The translations under genes and the position numbers were made by a program. A stretch of DNA of 51,545 nucleotides, from positions 1 through 51,545 of the forward strand of contig NAEP01000025.1 in the NCBI GenBank assembly GCA_002529645.1. Direction: 5' to 3'. Origin of the DNA: Candidatus Lumbricidiphila eiseniae. GTDB taxonomy: Bacteria; Actinomycetota; Actinomycetes; Actinomycetales; Microbacteriaceae. Positions within the stretch are counted from its first letter, which is position 1; each line of letters opens with the position of its first letter. Shown here one piece after another: positions 35,811 through 45,604 of this stretch. Below the pieces are notes generated by a model. That model was not told where the DNA came from and searched no databases. It was given only the letters and a program-made list of their open reading frames with translations.

Positions 35811-36731
35811 TCAGCCTTTCGTCCAGACGTATACAGCGGTGGCGTAGCCAGTGGCATCCCTGGCGAGGTGAAGTGCGCCGTCTAAGGCATCACCCGCCGG
35901 TCGCTGCTGAGTGATGATGTCACCGAGTCCGATGAGCGCATTATCGAGTTCTGGGCGCAGTTCTTCAGCGAGTCGGCCGCCGACTGCCAGCGGCGTCGCG
36001 AGAGCGCCACCCGCTGCACTCCAGGCTGCGCGCGCAGACGCGGTCAGTTCTGCAAGCGCCGTATTGAGGATGCCCCGCGCGAGCGCATCTCCCGCGCGCG
36101 CCGTCGCTATGACCACCGGTGCGAACTGCGCGATGTGGTCGACTGCGCGTGGGTGGGCGTGGATGCGGATGTGGGCGGAGTTGAGTTCGCCAAAGGCATT
36201 GCTTACCTCCCGGCTAAGCTCGGTGGTGGCGCTACGGCCGTCGGCTGCTCGCAGAGCCGCAGCGATGCCGGCTCGACCGATCCAGAACGCGCCTCCTTCG
36301 TCGCCGATGAGATAGCCGTGGCCGCCAACGAAGGTTGTGACGCCGCTTCTTGCGCGGGCCACACACGCCACACCCGTGCCGATTGCCATCATTACACCCC
36401 ACGAGCCCTCGAGCGCTCCGGCATGGGCGGTCACGCCGTCATCACAGATGAGGACGCGGGAACTGCCGGTGGCCTCGGCGATACGTGTCGCGAGTTGTGC
36501 GCACGCGGTCGAGTCCTCGGGCACGGTCGTGAGGCCCAACACTGCGACATCCGTTGGTGGTGCACCAGCGGCCCACCACGCGGTTATGATCGCATCACTC
36601 GTTGCTGCGACGGTGTCGGGTCTGCCCCAGCTCACTCCGGTTGCTTCGCCGGTCGCGCCGGTCGAGTGGCGTACGCGCACCGTCGACTGACCTCCGTCAA
36701 CGGCGAGCACATTCTGAGACACATCGGTCAT
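35811..36731 (-). CDS. BadF/BcrA-type ATPase, N-acetylglucosamine kinase-like
   Basis: 306 residues; ATG overlaps the gntR stop by four bases. ASKHA-fold motifs: phosphate-1 VDGGQSTVRV, the phosphate-2 region CDDGVTAHAGA, GVMMAIGTGV, and GGHGYLIGDEGGAFWIGR, which closely fits eukaryotic-type GlcNAc kinases. It should phosphorylate GlcNAc or a related amino sugar released by the GH84 enzyme. Cytosolic. Substrate is inferred from family and context. Confidence 0.9.
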   Translation of the reverse strand: MTDVSQNVLAVDGGQSTVRVRHSTGATGEATGVSWGRPDTVAATSDAIITAWWAAGAPPTDVAVLGLTTVPEDSTACAQLATRIAEATGSSRVLICDDGVTAHAGALEGSWGVMMAIGTGVACVARARSGVTTFVGGHGYLIGDEGGAFWIGRAGIAAALRAADGRSATTELSREVSNAFGELNSAHIRIHAHPRAVDHIAQFAPVVIATARAGDALARGILNTALAELTASARAAWSAAGGALATPLAVGGRLAEELRPELDNALIGLGDIITQQRPAGDALDGALHLARDATGYATAVYVWTKG

Positions 36732-37474
36732 GATGGAACCTGTGCCCGGTTGAGCGTCGCGTGGTTGTCCGTGACCTCGGCGCGTAGCTGGTACCTATCG
36801 CCGCGGTAGAGACAGGTAGCCACCATCACCACCCGTCCGGTGCGGTCAGCATCGACCATTCTCAGTCGCAGACAGGCTTGCCTACCATCAATATTGAGGA
36901 TCGCGCACGATCGCTCGTCAGCCAGCGTCGGCTCGATCAAAACACTGGCCGCGCTCGCGACAATCTTGTAGCGAGCGGCAAGAACCTCGTACAGCGAGCC
37001 TTCGAGGTCGGTCGCCCTCAAGCGGGGTGCGTATGCGACCGGGATCCGCACGTTCTCGATCGCCATGGGCTCACCACCGCCCAATCGGAGGCGCGTGATC
37101 GCGAAGACGGGGGAACCGGCCGGAATTTGCAGTTGCTCGGTAAGCGTATGGTTCGCTTCGAAGGTGCGAAATTCGAGCACACGGCTCGACGGGACAAGCC
37201 CGCGCGACCGCATATCCTGCGAGAACGACGTCAGTCCAAGCATTCGAAGAACAGGACTAAACGCGACGTAGGTTCCGGATCCGTGTCGGCGCTCAAGTAA
37301 CCCCTCGGAGACCAGGACGTCTATAGCTGCGCGCAGCGTCATGCGCGCCACTGCCCATTCCGTGGCCAGGTCACGTTCACTCGGCAGGCGCGTGCCCGCC
37401 CGCAACTCGCTCACCATCTCACGGAGCCGACCGCGCAGTAGCTCGTTCGTCGGTGCCTTCGAGCGAGGGAGCAT
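36728..37474 (-). CDS. GntR-family regulator with UTRA domain (DasR/NagR-like)
   Basis: 248 residues. Winged helix at 10-75 (LRAGTRLPSERDLATEWAVARMTLR in pieces: GTRLPSERDLA, VARMTLRAAI), then a UTRA ligand-binding domain from about 90. This is the HutC/DasR branch, whose members sense amino-sugar phosphates. It is the first gene of the amino-sugar operon and presumably represses it. TAGACCA half-sites upstream (37475-37716) resemble half of the DasR site. Confidence 0.92.
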   Translation of the reverse strand: MLPRSKAPTNELLRGRLREMVSELRAGTRLPSERDLATEWAVARMTLRAAIDVLVSEGLLERRHGSGTYVAFSPVLRMLGLTSFSQDMRSRGLVPSSRVLEFRTFEANHTLTEQLQIPAGSPVFAITRLRLGGGEPMAIENVRIPVAYAPRLRATDLEGSLYEVLAARYKIVASAASVLIEPTLADERSCAILNIDGRQACLRLRMVDADRTGRVVMVATCLYRGDRYQLRAEVTDNHATLNRAQVPS

Positions 37475-37716
37475 GTGTCCAAGTAGAACTCACGCTGAGC
37501 CAGTGTGTCTACCCGCCAATAGACCACTCAATCACGAAATGATCATGCGGAAATCGTCGGTATCGCACGCTTTTGCTGGGTTTACAGCGTGAGATACGCA
37601 CATATCACGTCCCTAGACCAGGCCGGTCATCACATAATCGCGTACCATTGATTAGACCACTTTTGCCCACTTCGCCCGGCACTCTGCCGCCACTGCACGG
37701 GCTGTATCATCTGTAC
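37475..37716. promoter_or_regulatory. Divergent control region with three TAGACCA half-sites
   Basis: The 240-base gap between gntR and the acetyltransferase contains ATAGACCACT near 37525-37534, CTAGACCAGG near 37612-37621 and TTAGACCACT near 37652-37661. These match one half of the DasR-type palindrome (TGGTCTAGACCA); the other halves are poor. They are candidate operators for the GntR protein. Confidence 0.45.
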
Positions 37717-38310
37717 ATGTTCGTGCGACCCGCCCGTCTCGACGATCTTCCGGCCATCTACCGCATCTGTGACGAGACGGGAACGTTTGTGAGCGAGGAT
37801 GATCGAACACCCGAGTTGCTCGGCCACGTCTATGCTGGCCCCTACGTCGTGGCGGGAGAAGATACGCGCTCGGTCGTCGTCGTTGACGGGCACGGAGTTG
37901 CGGGATACCTTCTGTGCGCGCTCGACACTAACGCGTTCGAACGGTGGCGCGAAACGACGTGGTGGCCAGGATTGCGTGCTGATTACCCACGAGTGCTCGT
38001 CGGTCGCTCCGCTGCAGATCAAGAGGTGGTGGATCTCATCCACGCGCCTCCTGTTGCCTCGGCGAGCATTGTGACGCAATACCCGGCTCATCTACACATC
38101 GACCTCCTGCCGCGTATTCAGGGCTGTGGCATCGGGGGGAAACTCATTCGTGAGTTAATCGAGGATGTGGCCAAGCGCGGCGTCGTCGGCCTGCACCTGG
38201 ATGTCGGAAGTGAGAACGTGAGGGCAATTGCACTGTACCGCCGCCTGGGGTTCACTGAGCTTGAGCGAACCTCCGACTCACTCTTCATGGGCAGGCTGAC
38301 CACTTTGTAA
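37717..38310 (+). CDS. GNAT acetyltransferase like the HAT-type domain of O-GlcNAcase
   Basis: 197 residues from ATG 37717. The pattern VRPARLDDLPAIYRICDETG, the AGPYVV and GYLLCALDT segments, PPVASASIVTQYPAHLHIDLLP (in pieces), and the acetyl-CoA loop QGCGIGGKL, followed by LHLDVGSENVRAIALYRRLGF, is that of bacterial relatives of the C-terminal HAT-like domain of animal O-GlcNAcase. The acetyl-CoA loop is intact. It is transcribed divergently from the operon that holds the GH84 hydrolase, which is the other half of the animal enzyme. Substrate unknown; an amino sugar is a reasonable guess. Confidence 0.82.
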   Translation: MFVRPARLDDLPAIYRICDETGTFVSEDDRTPELLGHVYAGPYVVAGEDTRSVVVVDGHGVAGYLLCALDTNAFERWRETTWWPGLRADYPRVLVGRSAADQEVVDLIHAPPVASASIVTQYPAHLHIDLLPRIQGCGIGGKLIRELIEDVAKRGVVGLHLDVGSENVRAIALYRRLGFTELERTSDSLFMGRLTTL

Positions 38311-38366
38311 CGGTGTGGCGCAGAAGTAGTTTCTCAACGCTCACCATCAAATCGACCGCCAGGGGG

Positions 38367-38395
38367 TGTTGCACTTCAGATCTTGAACACGGCGG
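38367..38395 (+). repeat. Solitary IS30-type inverted-repeat end
   Basis: TTGCACTTCAGA then CTTGAACACGG match the right-hand end of the IS30 remnants at about 39975-40003 and 49105-49133 with one inserted base. No other element sequence adjoins it, so it is a scar. Confidence 0.6.
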
Positions 38396-38436
38396 CACGC
38401 ATCCTCATGCTGTTGAACGGCATCGCCCTGCTCACA

Positions 38437-38946
38437 CTATTTATTTGGTTCCGATTTATCGATCATCGTGCCCAGCCGACGAATAGTCTCTGTGAGTTCA
38501 CTGGGGTTGCGGATCACGATCAGATATCGGCGGTTGCCGACCGTTTCAAAAAAGACGCCATCACCGCCCTGGTTCATGATGGCAAGGGTGGAATTGCCAA
38601 TGAGGCGAAGGCCGAGCCCATTGCGCCATGGGTTGGCCCGTTTCACGGCACAAGAGATGATGCTGTCGGCCGGAATGGTCTTTCGAAACGCGGGGAACCA
38701 GATTAGCCGAACAGCATCGTCCTTGAACTCGAGGCGGTGGTGACTCAGGCAAGCTCCTCCAAGGATCACAGCGGTGAAAGCCAACACGACGATGGCATAG
38801 CCCGGAGTTGACGGGGCAGTATCTGCAGCAAGCAGCGCGAAGATCATGACCGGAATACCAACCGTCAGGACCGCGAACATGACCAGAATCACCGGGGGGA
38901 GGTAGACGTTCGAGGTGCGATAGACCCGGGTTGTTGTCATTTTCAT
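38437..38946 (-). CDS. Small membrane protein, two helices plus PH-like domain
   Basis: 169 residues. Two membrane helices at about 16-38 and 49-70, then a soluble beta-rich part (HHRLEFKDDAVRLIWFP, DSIISCAVKRANPWRNG, GGDGVFFETVGNRRYLIVIRNP in pieces) that looks like the PH-like domain of YdbT/DUF304-type proteins. The end facing the cytosol carries the domain. No family name can be fixed. It converges with the acetyltransferase gene and stands alone beside IS30 debris. Confidence 0.65.
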   Translation of the reverse strand: MKMTTTRVYRTSNVYLPPVILVMFAVLTVGIPVMIFALLAADTAPSTPGYAIVVLAFTAVILGGACLSHHRLEFKDDAVRLIWFPAFRKTIPADSIISCAVKRANPWRNGLGLRLIGNSTLAIMNQGGDGVFFETVGNRRYLIVIRNPSELTETIRRLGTMIDKSEPNK

Positions 38947-39117
38947 GTGGCCGCCTTGATTTGGTCGTAACTTTTCCTGGTTTGGCGAGCAGACTGACGA
39001 ATCTGGTTAAGGTCGGTCGGGGCAAGGAGAAGCATGAGCATCGCGCACATAATCAGTGCAAACCGTCAAAACCCATAGCTCAACATTCTACCGCAACCTC
39101 GTGTTCAGGGCAGAAGC

Positions 39118-40003
39118 CCCGTATTCAAGGTTAGGAGCGCAACACGTGGTGGTGTTCGTGTTCACTGAGTCAAGGGTTGTGTTTCTATGGGTATACATGA
39201 CGGTCATGTGTTGTTAGGTTGGGCGGGTTCAGATCGAGAAGGGTGCGGGGTGCTGGGTGGCCTGTTCTGGGATGTTCGGTTGCATATCTGGTCCGGTGAT
39301 CACAATGCAGTACCGGGCAGAGCGGGCAGAGCGTCGGTGTCGGAAGCGAGCATCCAACTCCCATCGGCCACGTGTGTGTGCAGGATCGGATAGTGGTCTG
39401 GGTGATAGACAGGCTCCGGGCAGGGTGGACACCTCCGGATGATTCGTAGGCAGGTCTCGGATCGAGTTCCGAGAGGATCTGCGAATGTGGGTGAGTTGCG
39501 ACACGATCTACCGGTGGATCTACCACCCACACCAACACCACCGCCAGTTGTGGCAGTACCTACCCCGCACACACGCGATACCGTCGCAAACTCCTGGGGT
39601 AGACGGGTGTGTTCAGACCGTATCTGGTTCCGGATATCTATCCATGAACGCCCGACACACATCAACGACCGGTCCGTGTGTGGACACCTGGGAGTCAGAC
39701 TCTACCGTGGGAGCAAGGTCGGTGGGTGAGGGGATTCATACCGAGGTGGAACCAGTAAGCCGGTTCATTATCACCCCGGAAAACACACGCTCTGACCGCT
39801 GAGTAACGAACACCACAACGCTCGGAACCGACGCTACACACACCGACTTCTGAACCACAACCGACAAAGAGATCCAGGAGATCATCACCGAGATCAACAA
39901 CCAACCCCAGAAACACCTCAACCAGGCAACACCAACAGAAACCTACCAACACCACACACAACCACACCACCACAGTGCTGCACTTCAGACTTGAACACGG
40001 GGG
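39118..40003 (+). mobile_element. Degenerate IS30-family insertion sequence, about 0.89 kb
   Basis: Bounded by imperfect inverted repeats: CCCGTATTCAAGG at the left and CTTGAACACGGGG at the right. Between them lie pieces of an IS30-type transposase in changing frames: an N-terminal VIDRLRAG.W piece near 39408, CDTIYRWIYH near 39495, RISIHERPTHI near 39637, and EIITEINNQPQKHLNQATP near 39880. Stops and frameshifts interrupt it, so it is inactive. It is shorter than an intact IS30 member. Its right end lies some 200 bases before rho. A further TCGTGTTCAGGGC fragment just left of the element looks like another end. Confidence 0.85.
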
Positions 40004-40210
40004 TTGTCGGGAAGCAGGGCCGTAAGTGATAGGGTGTAGTTGCACCCCAGGTGTGACGCGATCGGAGCGTCGCGTCCAGTTCGTGCATTCCCAGCAATCA
40101 ATGCTTTCGCTCGCGCATGTCGGTGCGCCTTGTGCACAAACCCGATCCCCGCCAGCGAAGAGCGCTCCTCGGCTGGTCGTCGTACCGCCAGGGGGAAGGA
40201 AACCACACTC

Positions 40211-42637
40211 ATGACTACATCAAATCCCCTCAACAGTGCCGACTTGTCGGCTCTCAGACTTCCCCAACTTCAGGCCATTGCGGCTGAACTTGGCATTTCG
40301 GGAGCGGTGAAATTACGCAAGGGAGACCTCATCGCCGCAATCCTCGCGCACGGCAACCCATCCGCGGGATCGGACGCCGACGCCACCGCGTCAGACCGTC
40401 CCGCCGACGCCACCGCGTCAGACCGTCCCGCCACCGCCACCGCGTCAGACCGTCCCGCCACCGCCACCGCGTCAGACCGTCCCGCCACCGCCACAGCTAC
40501 CGCTCCTGTGGTTGCTGACACTGCGAGTGACCGGATTCTTCAGCTCCCAACGGGGAGGGATATATCTGCACTACGCACCGCGGGAGCGAGTGCTGACGGA
40601 GCAAATACGGTGGGGGTGAGTGCTGACGGAGCAAGCACCGCGGGCGCGGGCGAAGCAAGCAGCGACGGTGCGAACGCGGCTTCCTCCCGCCGCGGTTCCC
40701 GTCGCGCAACGAGCGCCTCCACTGCGGCATCCCGGCATGTTGCGGGCGGTGAATCGGGAATTTCACTCATTCCCTCCACCACTGATGTTCTCAACAACGC
40801 CACTGTTGCGGCAGTCAACGTTCCATCTGATCGCACATTCGATGAGGCCTCCCGCGAGGCGGCTCGTGCCGCCGTGCGGGAAGAGATCGCCGCCGCGACC
40901 GGTGGCGTTCTCGTGAGCGGAACCACTACCACCGACGGTGATGCTGCCGCTGAGGGCACCGGTGAACGCTCCTCACGCTCTCACAACCGTCATCGCCGCG
41001 TCAGTGACCGTGCCGCCGGTGCCGAGGGCGGCGAGGGTCAAGCTCAGAGCGCCGGGCAGAACCAGGAACAGCAAAACCAGGGACAGCAGGGCACCGGAGC
41101 ATCCGGTCAGCAGGCCGATGGTCGTGCCGACCGCCGCCGTCAGGGTAACCAGAACGAGGGCGGAGCATCCGAGGGCCGCCACGCTCAACAGGGTCAGGGT
41201 AACCAAAATCGTCAGGGAAACCAAAACCAGACCAATAACAACAACAATCAAAACCCAACCAATAACCAGAACCAGAACAATCAGGGCAATCAGAATCAAA
41301 ACAACCAGGGCAATCAGAATCAAAACAACCAGGGCAATCAGAATCAGAACGATCAGGGCCCAGACACTGACGGTCGCCGTGGGCGCTACCGTGACCGGAA
41401 GCGTCGCGGCCAGGGATGGAACGACGACGCCGAGCCGGAGATCCTCGACGATGATGTCCTCATCCCGATTGCAGGCATCCTTGATGTGCTCGACAACTAC
41501 GCTTTTGTACGCACGACCGGCTACCTGCCCGGCACGAGCGACGTGTACGTGTCACTCGGGCAGGTGAAAAAGTACAACCTCCGCAAGGGGGACGCCGTTG
41601 TCGGTGCCATCAAGCAGCCGCGCGAGGGGGAGTCCACTCGTCAGAAGTACAACGCGCTCGTCAAGGTCGACTCGATCAACGGACAGAGGGTGGAAGATGC
41701 CGCCACTCGCGTTGAGTTTCAGAACCTTACCCCGCTGTATCCGCAAGAGCGGTTGCGGCTTGAGACCGAGGCATCCAAGCTCACGCAGCGGATCGTCGAC
41801 CTCGTCGCCCCGATTGGCAAGGGCCAGCGTGGCCTCATCGTCGCTCCTCCGAAGGCGGGGAAGACGATCGTGCTGCAGCAGATCGCCAATGCAATCTCGG
41901 CCAACAACCCCGAGGTTCATCTCATGGTCGTGCTTGTTGACGAGCGACCGGAAGAGGTCACCGACATGCAGCGCACGGTGAAGGGTGAGGTCATCGCCTC
42001 CACCTTTGACCGCCCCGCGGAAGATCACACCACTGTTGCTGAACTTGCGATTGAGCGTGCGAAGCGACTGGTCGAACTCGGCCACGATGTCGTTGTGCTG
42101 CTCGACTCCATCACTCGGCTCGGTCGCGCATACAACCTCGCGACACCGGCATCGGGTCGTATTCTCTCCGGTGGTGTGGATGCCTCAGCGCTCTACCCGC
42201 CCAAAAAATTCTTCGGTGCCGCCCGCAACATTGAAAACGGTGGCTCGCTCACCATCCTTGCCACCGCGCTCGTGGAGACCGGTTCGAAGATGGATGAGGT
42301 TATCTTCGAAGAGTTCAAGGGCACCGGTAATTCCGAACTGCGCCTCTCACGGCAACTCGCCGACAAGCGTATTTTCCCGGCCGTGGATGTCAACGCGTCC
42401 TCCACTCGGCGCGAAGAAATGCTGCTCTCACCCGAGGAAGTGACAATCACGTGGAAGCTGCGCCGTGCGCTCGCCGGTCTTGACCAGCAGCACGCGCTTG
42501 AAGTCGTGCTCGGTCGGCTGAGAGAGACGCAGTCCAATGCGGAGTTTCTGCTCCTCATGCAGAAGTCCATTCCGGTTGTCGGCCACACCGACGCCGGAAA
42601 CGGCTCCGGGCAAAACTTCGAGAACGATCACCGCTAG
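40211..42637 (+). CDS. rho: Transcription termination factor Rho with N/Q-rich insertion
   Basis: 808 residues from ATG 40211; the ribosome site GGGGGAAGG is rather distant. Rho_N helical domain at about 8-50; then low-complexity Ala/Ser/Thr and Arg-rich sequence with four 9-residue repeats (57-92); an Asn/Gln-rich stretch at about 277-385; an RNA-binding OB domain starting at [14 protein letters not shown]; and the RecA-like ATPase with Walker A APPKAGKT near 545 and Walker [16 protein letters not shown]. The core is fully conserved. Rho is a hexameric RNA translocase that ends untranslated transcripts. Large N-terminal insertions are usual in actinobacteria; this one is notable for prion-like N/Q composition. 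Confidence 0.97.
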   Translation: MTTSNPLNSADLSALRLPQLQAIAAELGISGAVKLRKGDLIAAILAHGNPSAGSDADATASDRPADATASDRPATATASDRPATATASDRPATATATAPVVADTASDRILQLPTGRDISALRTAGASADGANTVGVSADGASTAGAGEASSDGANAASSRRGSRRATSASTAASRHVAGGESGISLIPSTTDVLNNATVAAVNVPSDRTFDEASREAARAAVREEIAAATGGVLVSGTTTTDGDAAAEGTGERSSRSHNRHRRVSDRAAGAEGGEGQAQSAGQNQEQQNQGQQGTGASGQQADGRADRRRQGNQNEGGASEGRHAQQGQGNQNRQGNQNQTNNNNNQNPTNNQNQNNQGNQNQNNQGNQNQNNQGNQNQNDQGPDTDGRRGRYRDRKRRGQGWNDDAEPEILDDDVLIPIAGILDVLDNYAFVRTTGYLPGTSDVYVSLGQVKKYNLRKGDAVVGAIKQPREGESTRQKYNALVKVDSINGQRVEDAATRVEFQNLTPLYPQERLRLETEASKLTQRIVDLVAPIGKGQRGLIVAPPKAGKTIVLQQIANAISANNPEVHLMVVLVDERPEEVTDMQRTVKGEVIASTFDRPAEDHTTVAELAIERAKRLVELGHDVVVLLDSITRLGRAYNLATPASGRILSGGVDASALYPPKKFFGAARNIENGGSLTILATALVETGSKMDEVIFEEFKGTGNSELRLSRQLADKRIFPAVDVNASSTRREEMLLSPEEVTITWKLRRALAGLDQQHALEVVLGRLRETQSNAEFLLLMQKSIPVVGHTDAGNGSGQNFENDHR
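40379..40486 (+). repeat. 27-bp tandem repeat, four units, within rho
   Basis: Four head-to-tail units encode (D/T)ATASDRPA. Units are nearly identical at DNA level, differing only at the first codon (GAC in units 1-2, ACC in units 3-4), a sign of recent slippage expansion. Confidence 0.95.
41282..41353 (+). repeat. 24-bp tandem repeat, three units, within rho
   Basis: Three units of CAGGGCAATCAGAATCA(A/G)AAC(AAC/GAT) type, each encoding QGNQNQN(N/D). They sit in the Asn/Gln-rich insertion and differ only by a few bases in the last unit. Confidence 0.9.
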
Positions 42638-42724
42638 CGCCGATACGGTGGGATGCCTCGCGCGGAGCGCGCAGACATCCCCCCGCTGCTGTCACCCGAC
42701 CCGACCGACTCTGCGAGGCATCCC

Positions 42725-43804
42725 GTGTTTGAATCTGTGCAGGTGCTGCTGGCCGAGCAGGCCGAACTGCAGAACGTGCTCGCCGACCCGACACTGCACA
42801 CCGATCCGGTCCGTGCAAAAAAAGTCAACCGCCGCTACGCGGAACTGAGCAAGATTGCTGCCGCAAACAGCGCGTGGCATCAGGCGCAGGCTGATCTTGC
42901 CGCTGCGGGCGAGCTGGCGAAAGAAGATGACGCGTTCGCGGAGGAGATTCCCGCGCTGACCGAAGGGGTGCGGGACGCACAGGAGCGGCTGCGACGGTTG
43001 CTCATTCCGCGCGATCCCGACGATGGGCGCGATGTCATTATGGAGATCAAGGGCGGCGAGGGCGGTGCCGAGAGCGCACTGTTTGCGGCCGACCTGCTGC
43101 GGATGTACGTGCAGTATGCGGCATCCAAGGGCTGGAAAACTGAGATGTTGGAGCGTAACGAATCCGACCTCGGCGGGTATAAGGACGTGCAGCTCGCGAT
43201 CAAGTCCCACGCGACCGACCCGTCGCAGGGAGTGTGGGCACACCTGAAATACGAGGGCGGTGTGCATCGGGTGCAGCGGGTTCCGGTCACCGAAACGCAG
43301 GGACGGATTCACACCTCAACGACGGGTGTGCTCGTCTTCCCCGAGGTGGATGAGCCGGAAGAGCTTGACATTAACCAGAACGACCTGAAGATTGACGTGT
43401 ATCGTTCGAGCGGCCCCGGCGGGCAGTCGGTGAACACGACAGACTCGGCAGTGCGAATCACGCACCTCCCGACGGGCATTGTTGTCTCGATGCAGAACGA
43501 GAAGTCACAGTTGCAGAACCGGGAGGCGGGAATGCGCGTGCTGCGTGCACGCCTGCTGGCCCGACAGCAGGAGGAGCTTGCGGCGGCGGCATCCGATGTT
43601 CGTCGCTCACAGATTCGGTCAATGGATCGGTCGGAGCGGATCCGCACCTACAACTTTCCCGAGAACCGGGTGGCCGATCACCGCACCGGCTATAAGGCCT
43701 ACAACCTCGATCAGGTGATGAATGGTGCGCTCGAACCGCTCATTGAATCGGCTATCCAGGCCGATGAAGAAGCCCGGTTAGCGCAGCTGGGGGAGGACGG
43801 CTGA
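42725..43804 (+). CDS. prfA: Peptide chain release factor 1
   Basis: 359 residues from GTG 42725 ([11 protein letters not shown]), with GAGG six bases upstream; the open frame extends to 42653 but the added residues are Pro-rich and unlike the family. Domain 2 has the stop-codon reading motif PVT in [18 protein letters not shown], and domain 3 the GGQ motif in [10 protein letters not shown] that triggers peptidyl-tRNA hydrolysis. Reads UAA and UAG. It follows rho by 87 bases. Its usual partner prmC lies beyond the inverted cysK-cysE pair. Confidence 0.97.
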   Translation: MFESVQVLLAEQAELQNVLADPTLHTDPVRAKKVNRRYAELSKIAAANSAWHQAQADLAAAGELAKEDDAFAEEIPALTEGVRDAQERLRRLLIPRDPDDGRDVIMEIKGGEGGAESALFAADLLRMYVQYAASKGWKTEMLERNESDLGGYKDVQLAIKSHATDPSQGVWAHLKYEGGVHRVQRVPVTETQGRIHTSTTGVLVFPEVDEPEELDINQNDLKIDVYRSSGPGGQSVNTTDSAVRITHLPTGIVVSMQNEKSQLQNREAGMRVLRARLLARQQEELAAAASDVRRSQIRSMDRSERIRTYNFPENRVADHRTGYKAYNLDQVMNGALEPLIESAIQADEEARLAQLGEDG

Positions 43805-43818
43805 GAGTAGCACCGGCC

Positions 43819-43910
43819 GGGGGAACAGCCTCGCCCGGTTAACGCAGCTCTTCCCGGCCCGACACCACCAAAAGACCTCGGGGGAACAGCCTCGCCCGGT
43901 GAGCGCAGCT
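43819..43910. repeat. 31-bp direct repeat, two copies
   Basis: Copies at 43819-43849 and 43880-43910 share GGGGGAACAGCCTCGCCCGG and CGCAGCT with two differences. The offset is 61 bases. The second copy overlaps the cysE stop codon. The gap separates the convergent prfA and cysE. Confidence 0.9.
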
Positions 43911-44517
43911 AGATCTGCCAGTCGCCAGCGGCGGTGAACGCCCCGGAGGCTTCCACGGTGTCCGCGGTTTCGCGGTCAAGAGGGCGTGCAACAGCGGGGA
44001 TTCCGACGAGGAGTGACCGGGGCGGAGCATCCCTGGTGACGACCGCATTGGAACCGACCGCGCTGCCAGCACCGATGGTGATGTCGCCGAGGATCTTTGC
44101 GCCCGCGCCCACGGTGACACCGTTTTCGAGAGTGGGATGGCGCTTGATTCCACGCGGGGTGTGACGCGGGGCCTTGCCGCCGAGAGTGACCTGGTGGTAG
44201 ATCATCACATCATCGCCAATGACCGCGGTTTCGCCGATGACGACACCGTTGCCGTGGTCGATGAAAAAGCGGCGACCGATCTGCGCTCCGGGATGGATTT
44301 CGACGCCGGTCAGGAAGCGAACAAACTGCGCTCCGGCGCGCGCGAGGAAGAACCAGCGCGCGCGCCACATCGCACCGAAGAGCCGATGCGCCCAGATGGC
44401 GTGTAGGCCGGAGTACACGAAGAGGATCTCCGCACTGCTGCGGGAAGCCGGGTCGTGCAGCTTAGCTGTCGCGATGTCCTCGCGCAGCCGTGTCGCAAAC
44501 CCCACGCGTTCAGACAC
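43909..44517 (-). CDS. cysE: Serine O-acetyltransferase
   Basis: 202 residues. N-terminal helical part ([13 protein letters not shown]) followed by a left-handed beta-helix of hexapeptide repeats with the catalytic region [20 protein letters not shown] (part) and [10 protein letters not shown]. It acetylates serine with acetyl-CoA in the first step of cysteine synthesis. cysK lies 25 bases upstream on the same strand, so the two form one operon. It is of the short type that lacks a long N-terminal domain. Confidence 0.96.
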   Translation of the reverse strand: MSERVGFATRLREDIATAKLHDPASRSSAEILFVYSGLHAIWAHRLFGAMWRARWFFLARAGAQFVRFLTGVEIHPGAQIGRRFFIDHGNGVVIGETAVIGDDVMIYHQVTLGGKAPRHTPRGIKRHPTLENGVTVGAGAKILGDITIGAGSAVGSNAVVTRDAPPRSLLVGIPAVARPLDRETADTVEASGAFTAAGDWQI

Positions 44518-44542
44518 GTCGATTTCTCGGAATCACCACTGA

Positions 44543-45478
44543 CTAGTCGAGCAAGCCCTCGTAGAGCACCGTTGAGAGGTAGCGCTCACCGTAGTCTGCA
44601 AGGATAACGACGATTGTCTTGCCCTTGTTCTCCGGGCGCTGCGCGATCTGAACCGCAGCGTACACCGTTGCACCCGAGGAGATACCACCGAGAATGCCCT
44701 CTTCGGTGCCGAGGCGTCGCGCGGTCGCGACTGCCTGGTCAATGTTCACGTTAAAGATGTCGTCGTACGCGGTTCGGTCCAGGATGTCGGGAACAAAGTT
44801 CGCTCCGATGCCCTGGATCTTGTGTGGGCCGGGGGCACCACCGTTGAGGATCGGGGACTCGGCCGGCTCAACACCAACGATCGTCACACCGGGCTTGCGC
44901 TCTTTGAGCACCTGACCAACACCTGAGATGGTGCCACCGGTGCCAATGCCGGTGACGAAGATATCCACACCACCGTTGGTGTCCTCCCAAATCTCCTCCG
45001 CGGTCGTCTTGCGGTGGATCTCAACGTTCGCCTGGTTCGCAAACTGCTTTGCGAGCACCGCACCGGGGGTCTCCGCCGCGATCTGTTCGGCTCGGGCAAC
45101 AGCACCACGCATGCCCTCCGGGCCGGGGGTGAGCACGAGCTGTGCACCGTAGGTGCGCAGCAGCGCACGCCGCTCCTTGCTCATGGTTTCGGGCATCGCG
45201 AGGATGACTTGATAGCCGCGTGCGGCCCCGACCATCGCGAGCGCGATCCCCGTGTTGCCACTGGTTCCCTCCACGATTGTGCCGCCGGGCTTGAGAACAC
45301 CGGATGCCTCGGCGGCATCCACGATCGCAATGCCGAGCCGATCTTTGACGCTTGCCGAAGGGTTGTAAAACTCGAGCTTGCCGAGCACTGTTGCGGGTGC
45401 GCCATCTGTAATGCGGTTGAGCTGCACGAGCGGAGTGTGCCCGAACGCTTTCGTGATGTCTGTGAATACCTTGCCCAT
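44543..45478 (-). CDS. cysK: Cysteine synthase A (O-acetylserine sulfhydrylase)
   Basis: 311 residues. PLP fold-type II enzyme: [15 protein letters not shown] with the PLP lysine, [12 protein letters not shown] substrate loop, [14 protein letters not shown] phosphate-binding loop, and [11 protein letters not shown]. It makes cysteine from O-acetylserine and sulfide. The C-terminal residue region [10 protein letters not shown] resembles those that contact CysE. It precedes cysE in the same operon, inverted relative to prfA and prmC. Confidence 0.97.
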   Translation of the reverse strand: MGKVFTDITKAFGHTPLVQLNRITDGAPATVLGKLEFYNPSASVKDRLGIAIVDAAEASGVLKPGGTIVEGTSGNTGIALAMVGAARGYQVILAMPETMSKERRALLRTYGAQLVLTPGPEGMRGAVARAEQIAAETPGAVLAKQFANQANVEIHRKTTAEEIWEDTNGGVDIFVTGIGTGGTISGVGQVLKERKPGVTIVGVEPAESPILNGGAPGPHKIQGIGANFVPDILDRTAYDDIFNVNIDQAVATARRLGTEEGILGGISSGATVYAAVQIAQRPENKGKTIVVILADYGERYLSTVLYEGLLD

Positions 45479-45604
45479 GGTGGTGTCCTCCGGGATTAGG
45501 GGTGCCGTTGCGGCGGGTGAAATTGCGGGTACCGAGTTGCAAAATCGTCTCTGTCAGCCTACGGGTGTAATGCAAGTATCGGTGAGTGCGTTACATTCCG
45601 TTTC

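Noticed and set aside
36135..36809. 224-codon forward frame
   Set aside because: Antisense to the GlcNAc-type kinase, which has complete ASKHA motifs; the forward frame has none.
39118..40003. Functional IS30 transposase
   Set aside because: Recognisable pieces fall in different frames with stops between them, and the element is too short.
40003..40040. IS30 end forming the rho promoter
   Set aside because: TTGAAC in the end has no -10-like hexamer at 16-19 bases; TTGTCG with TGATAG is possible but weak.
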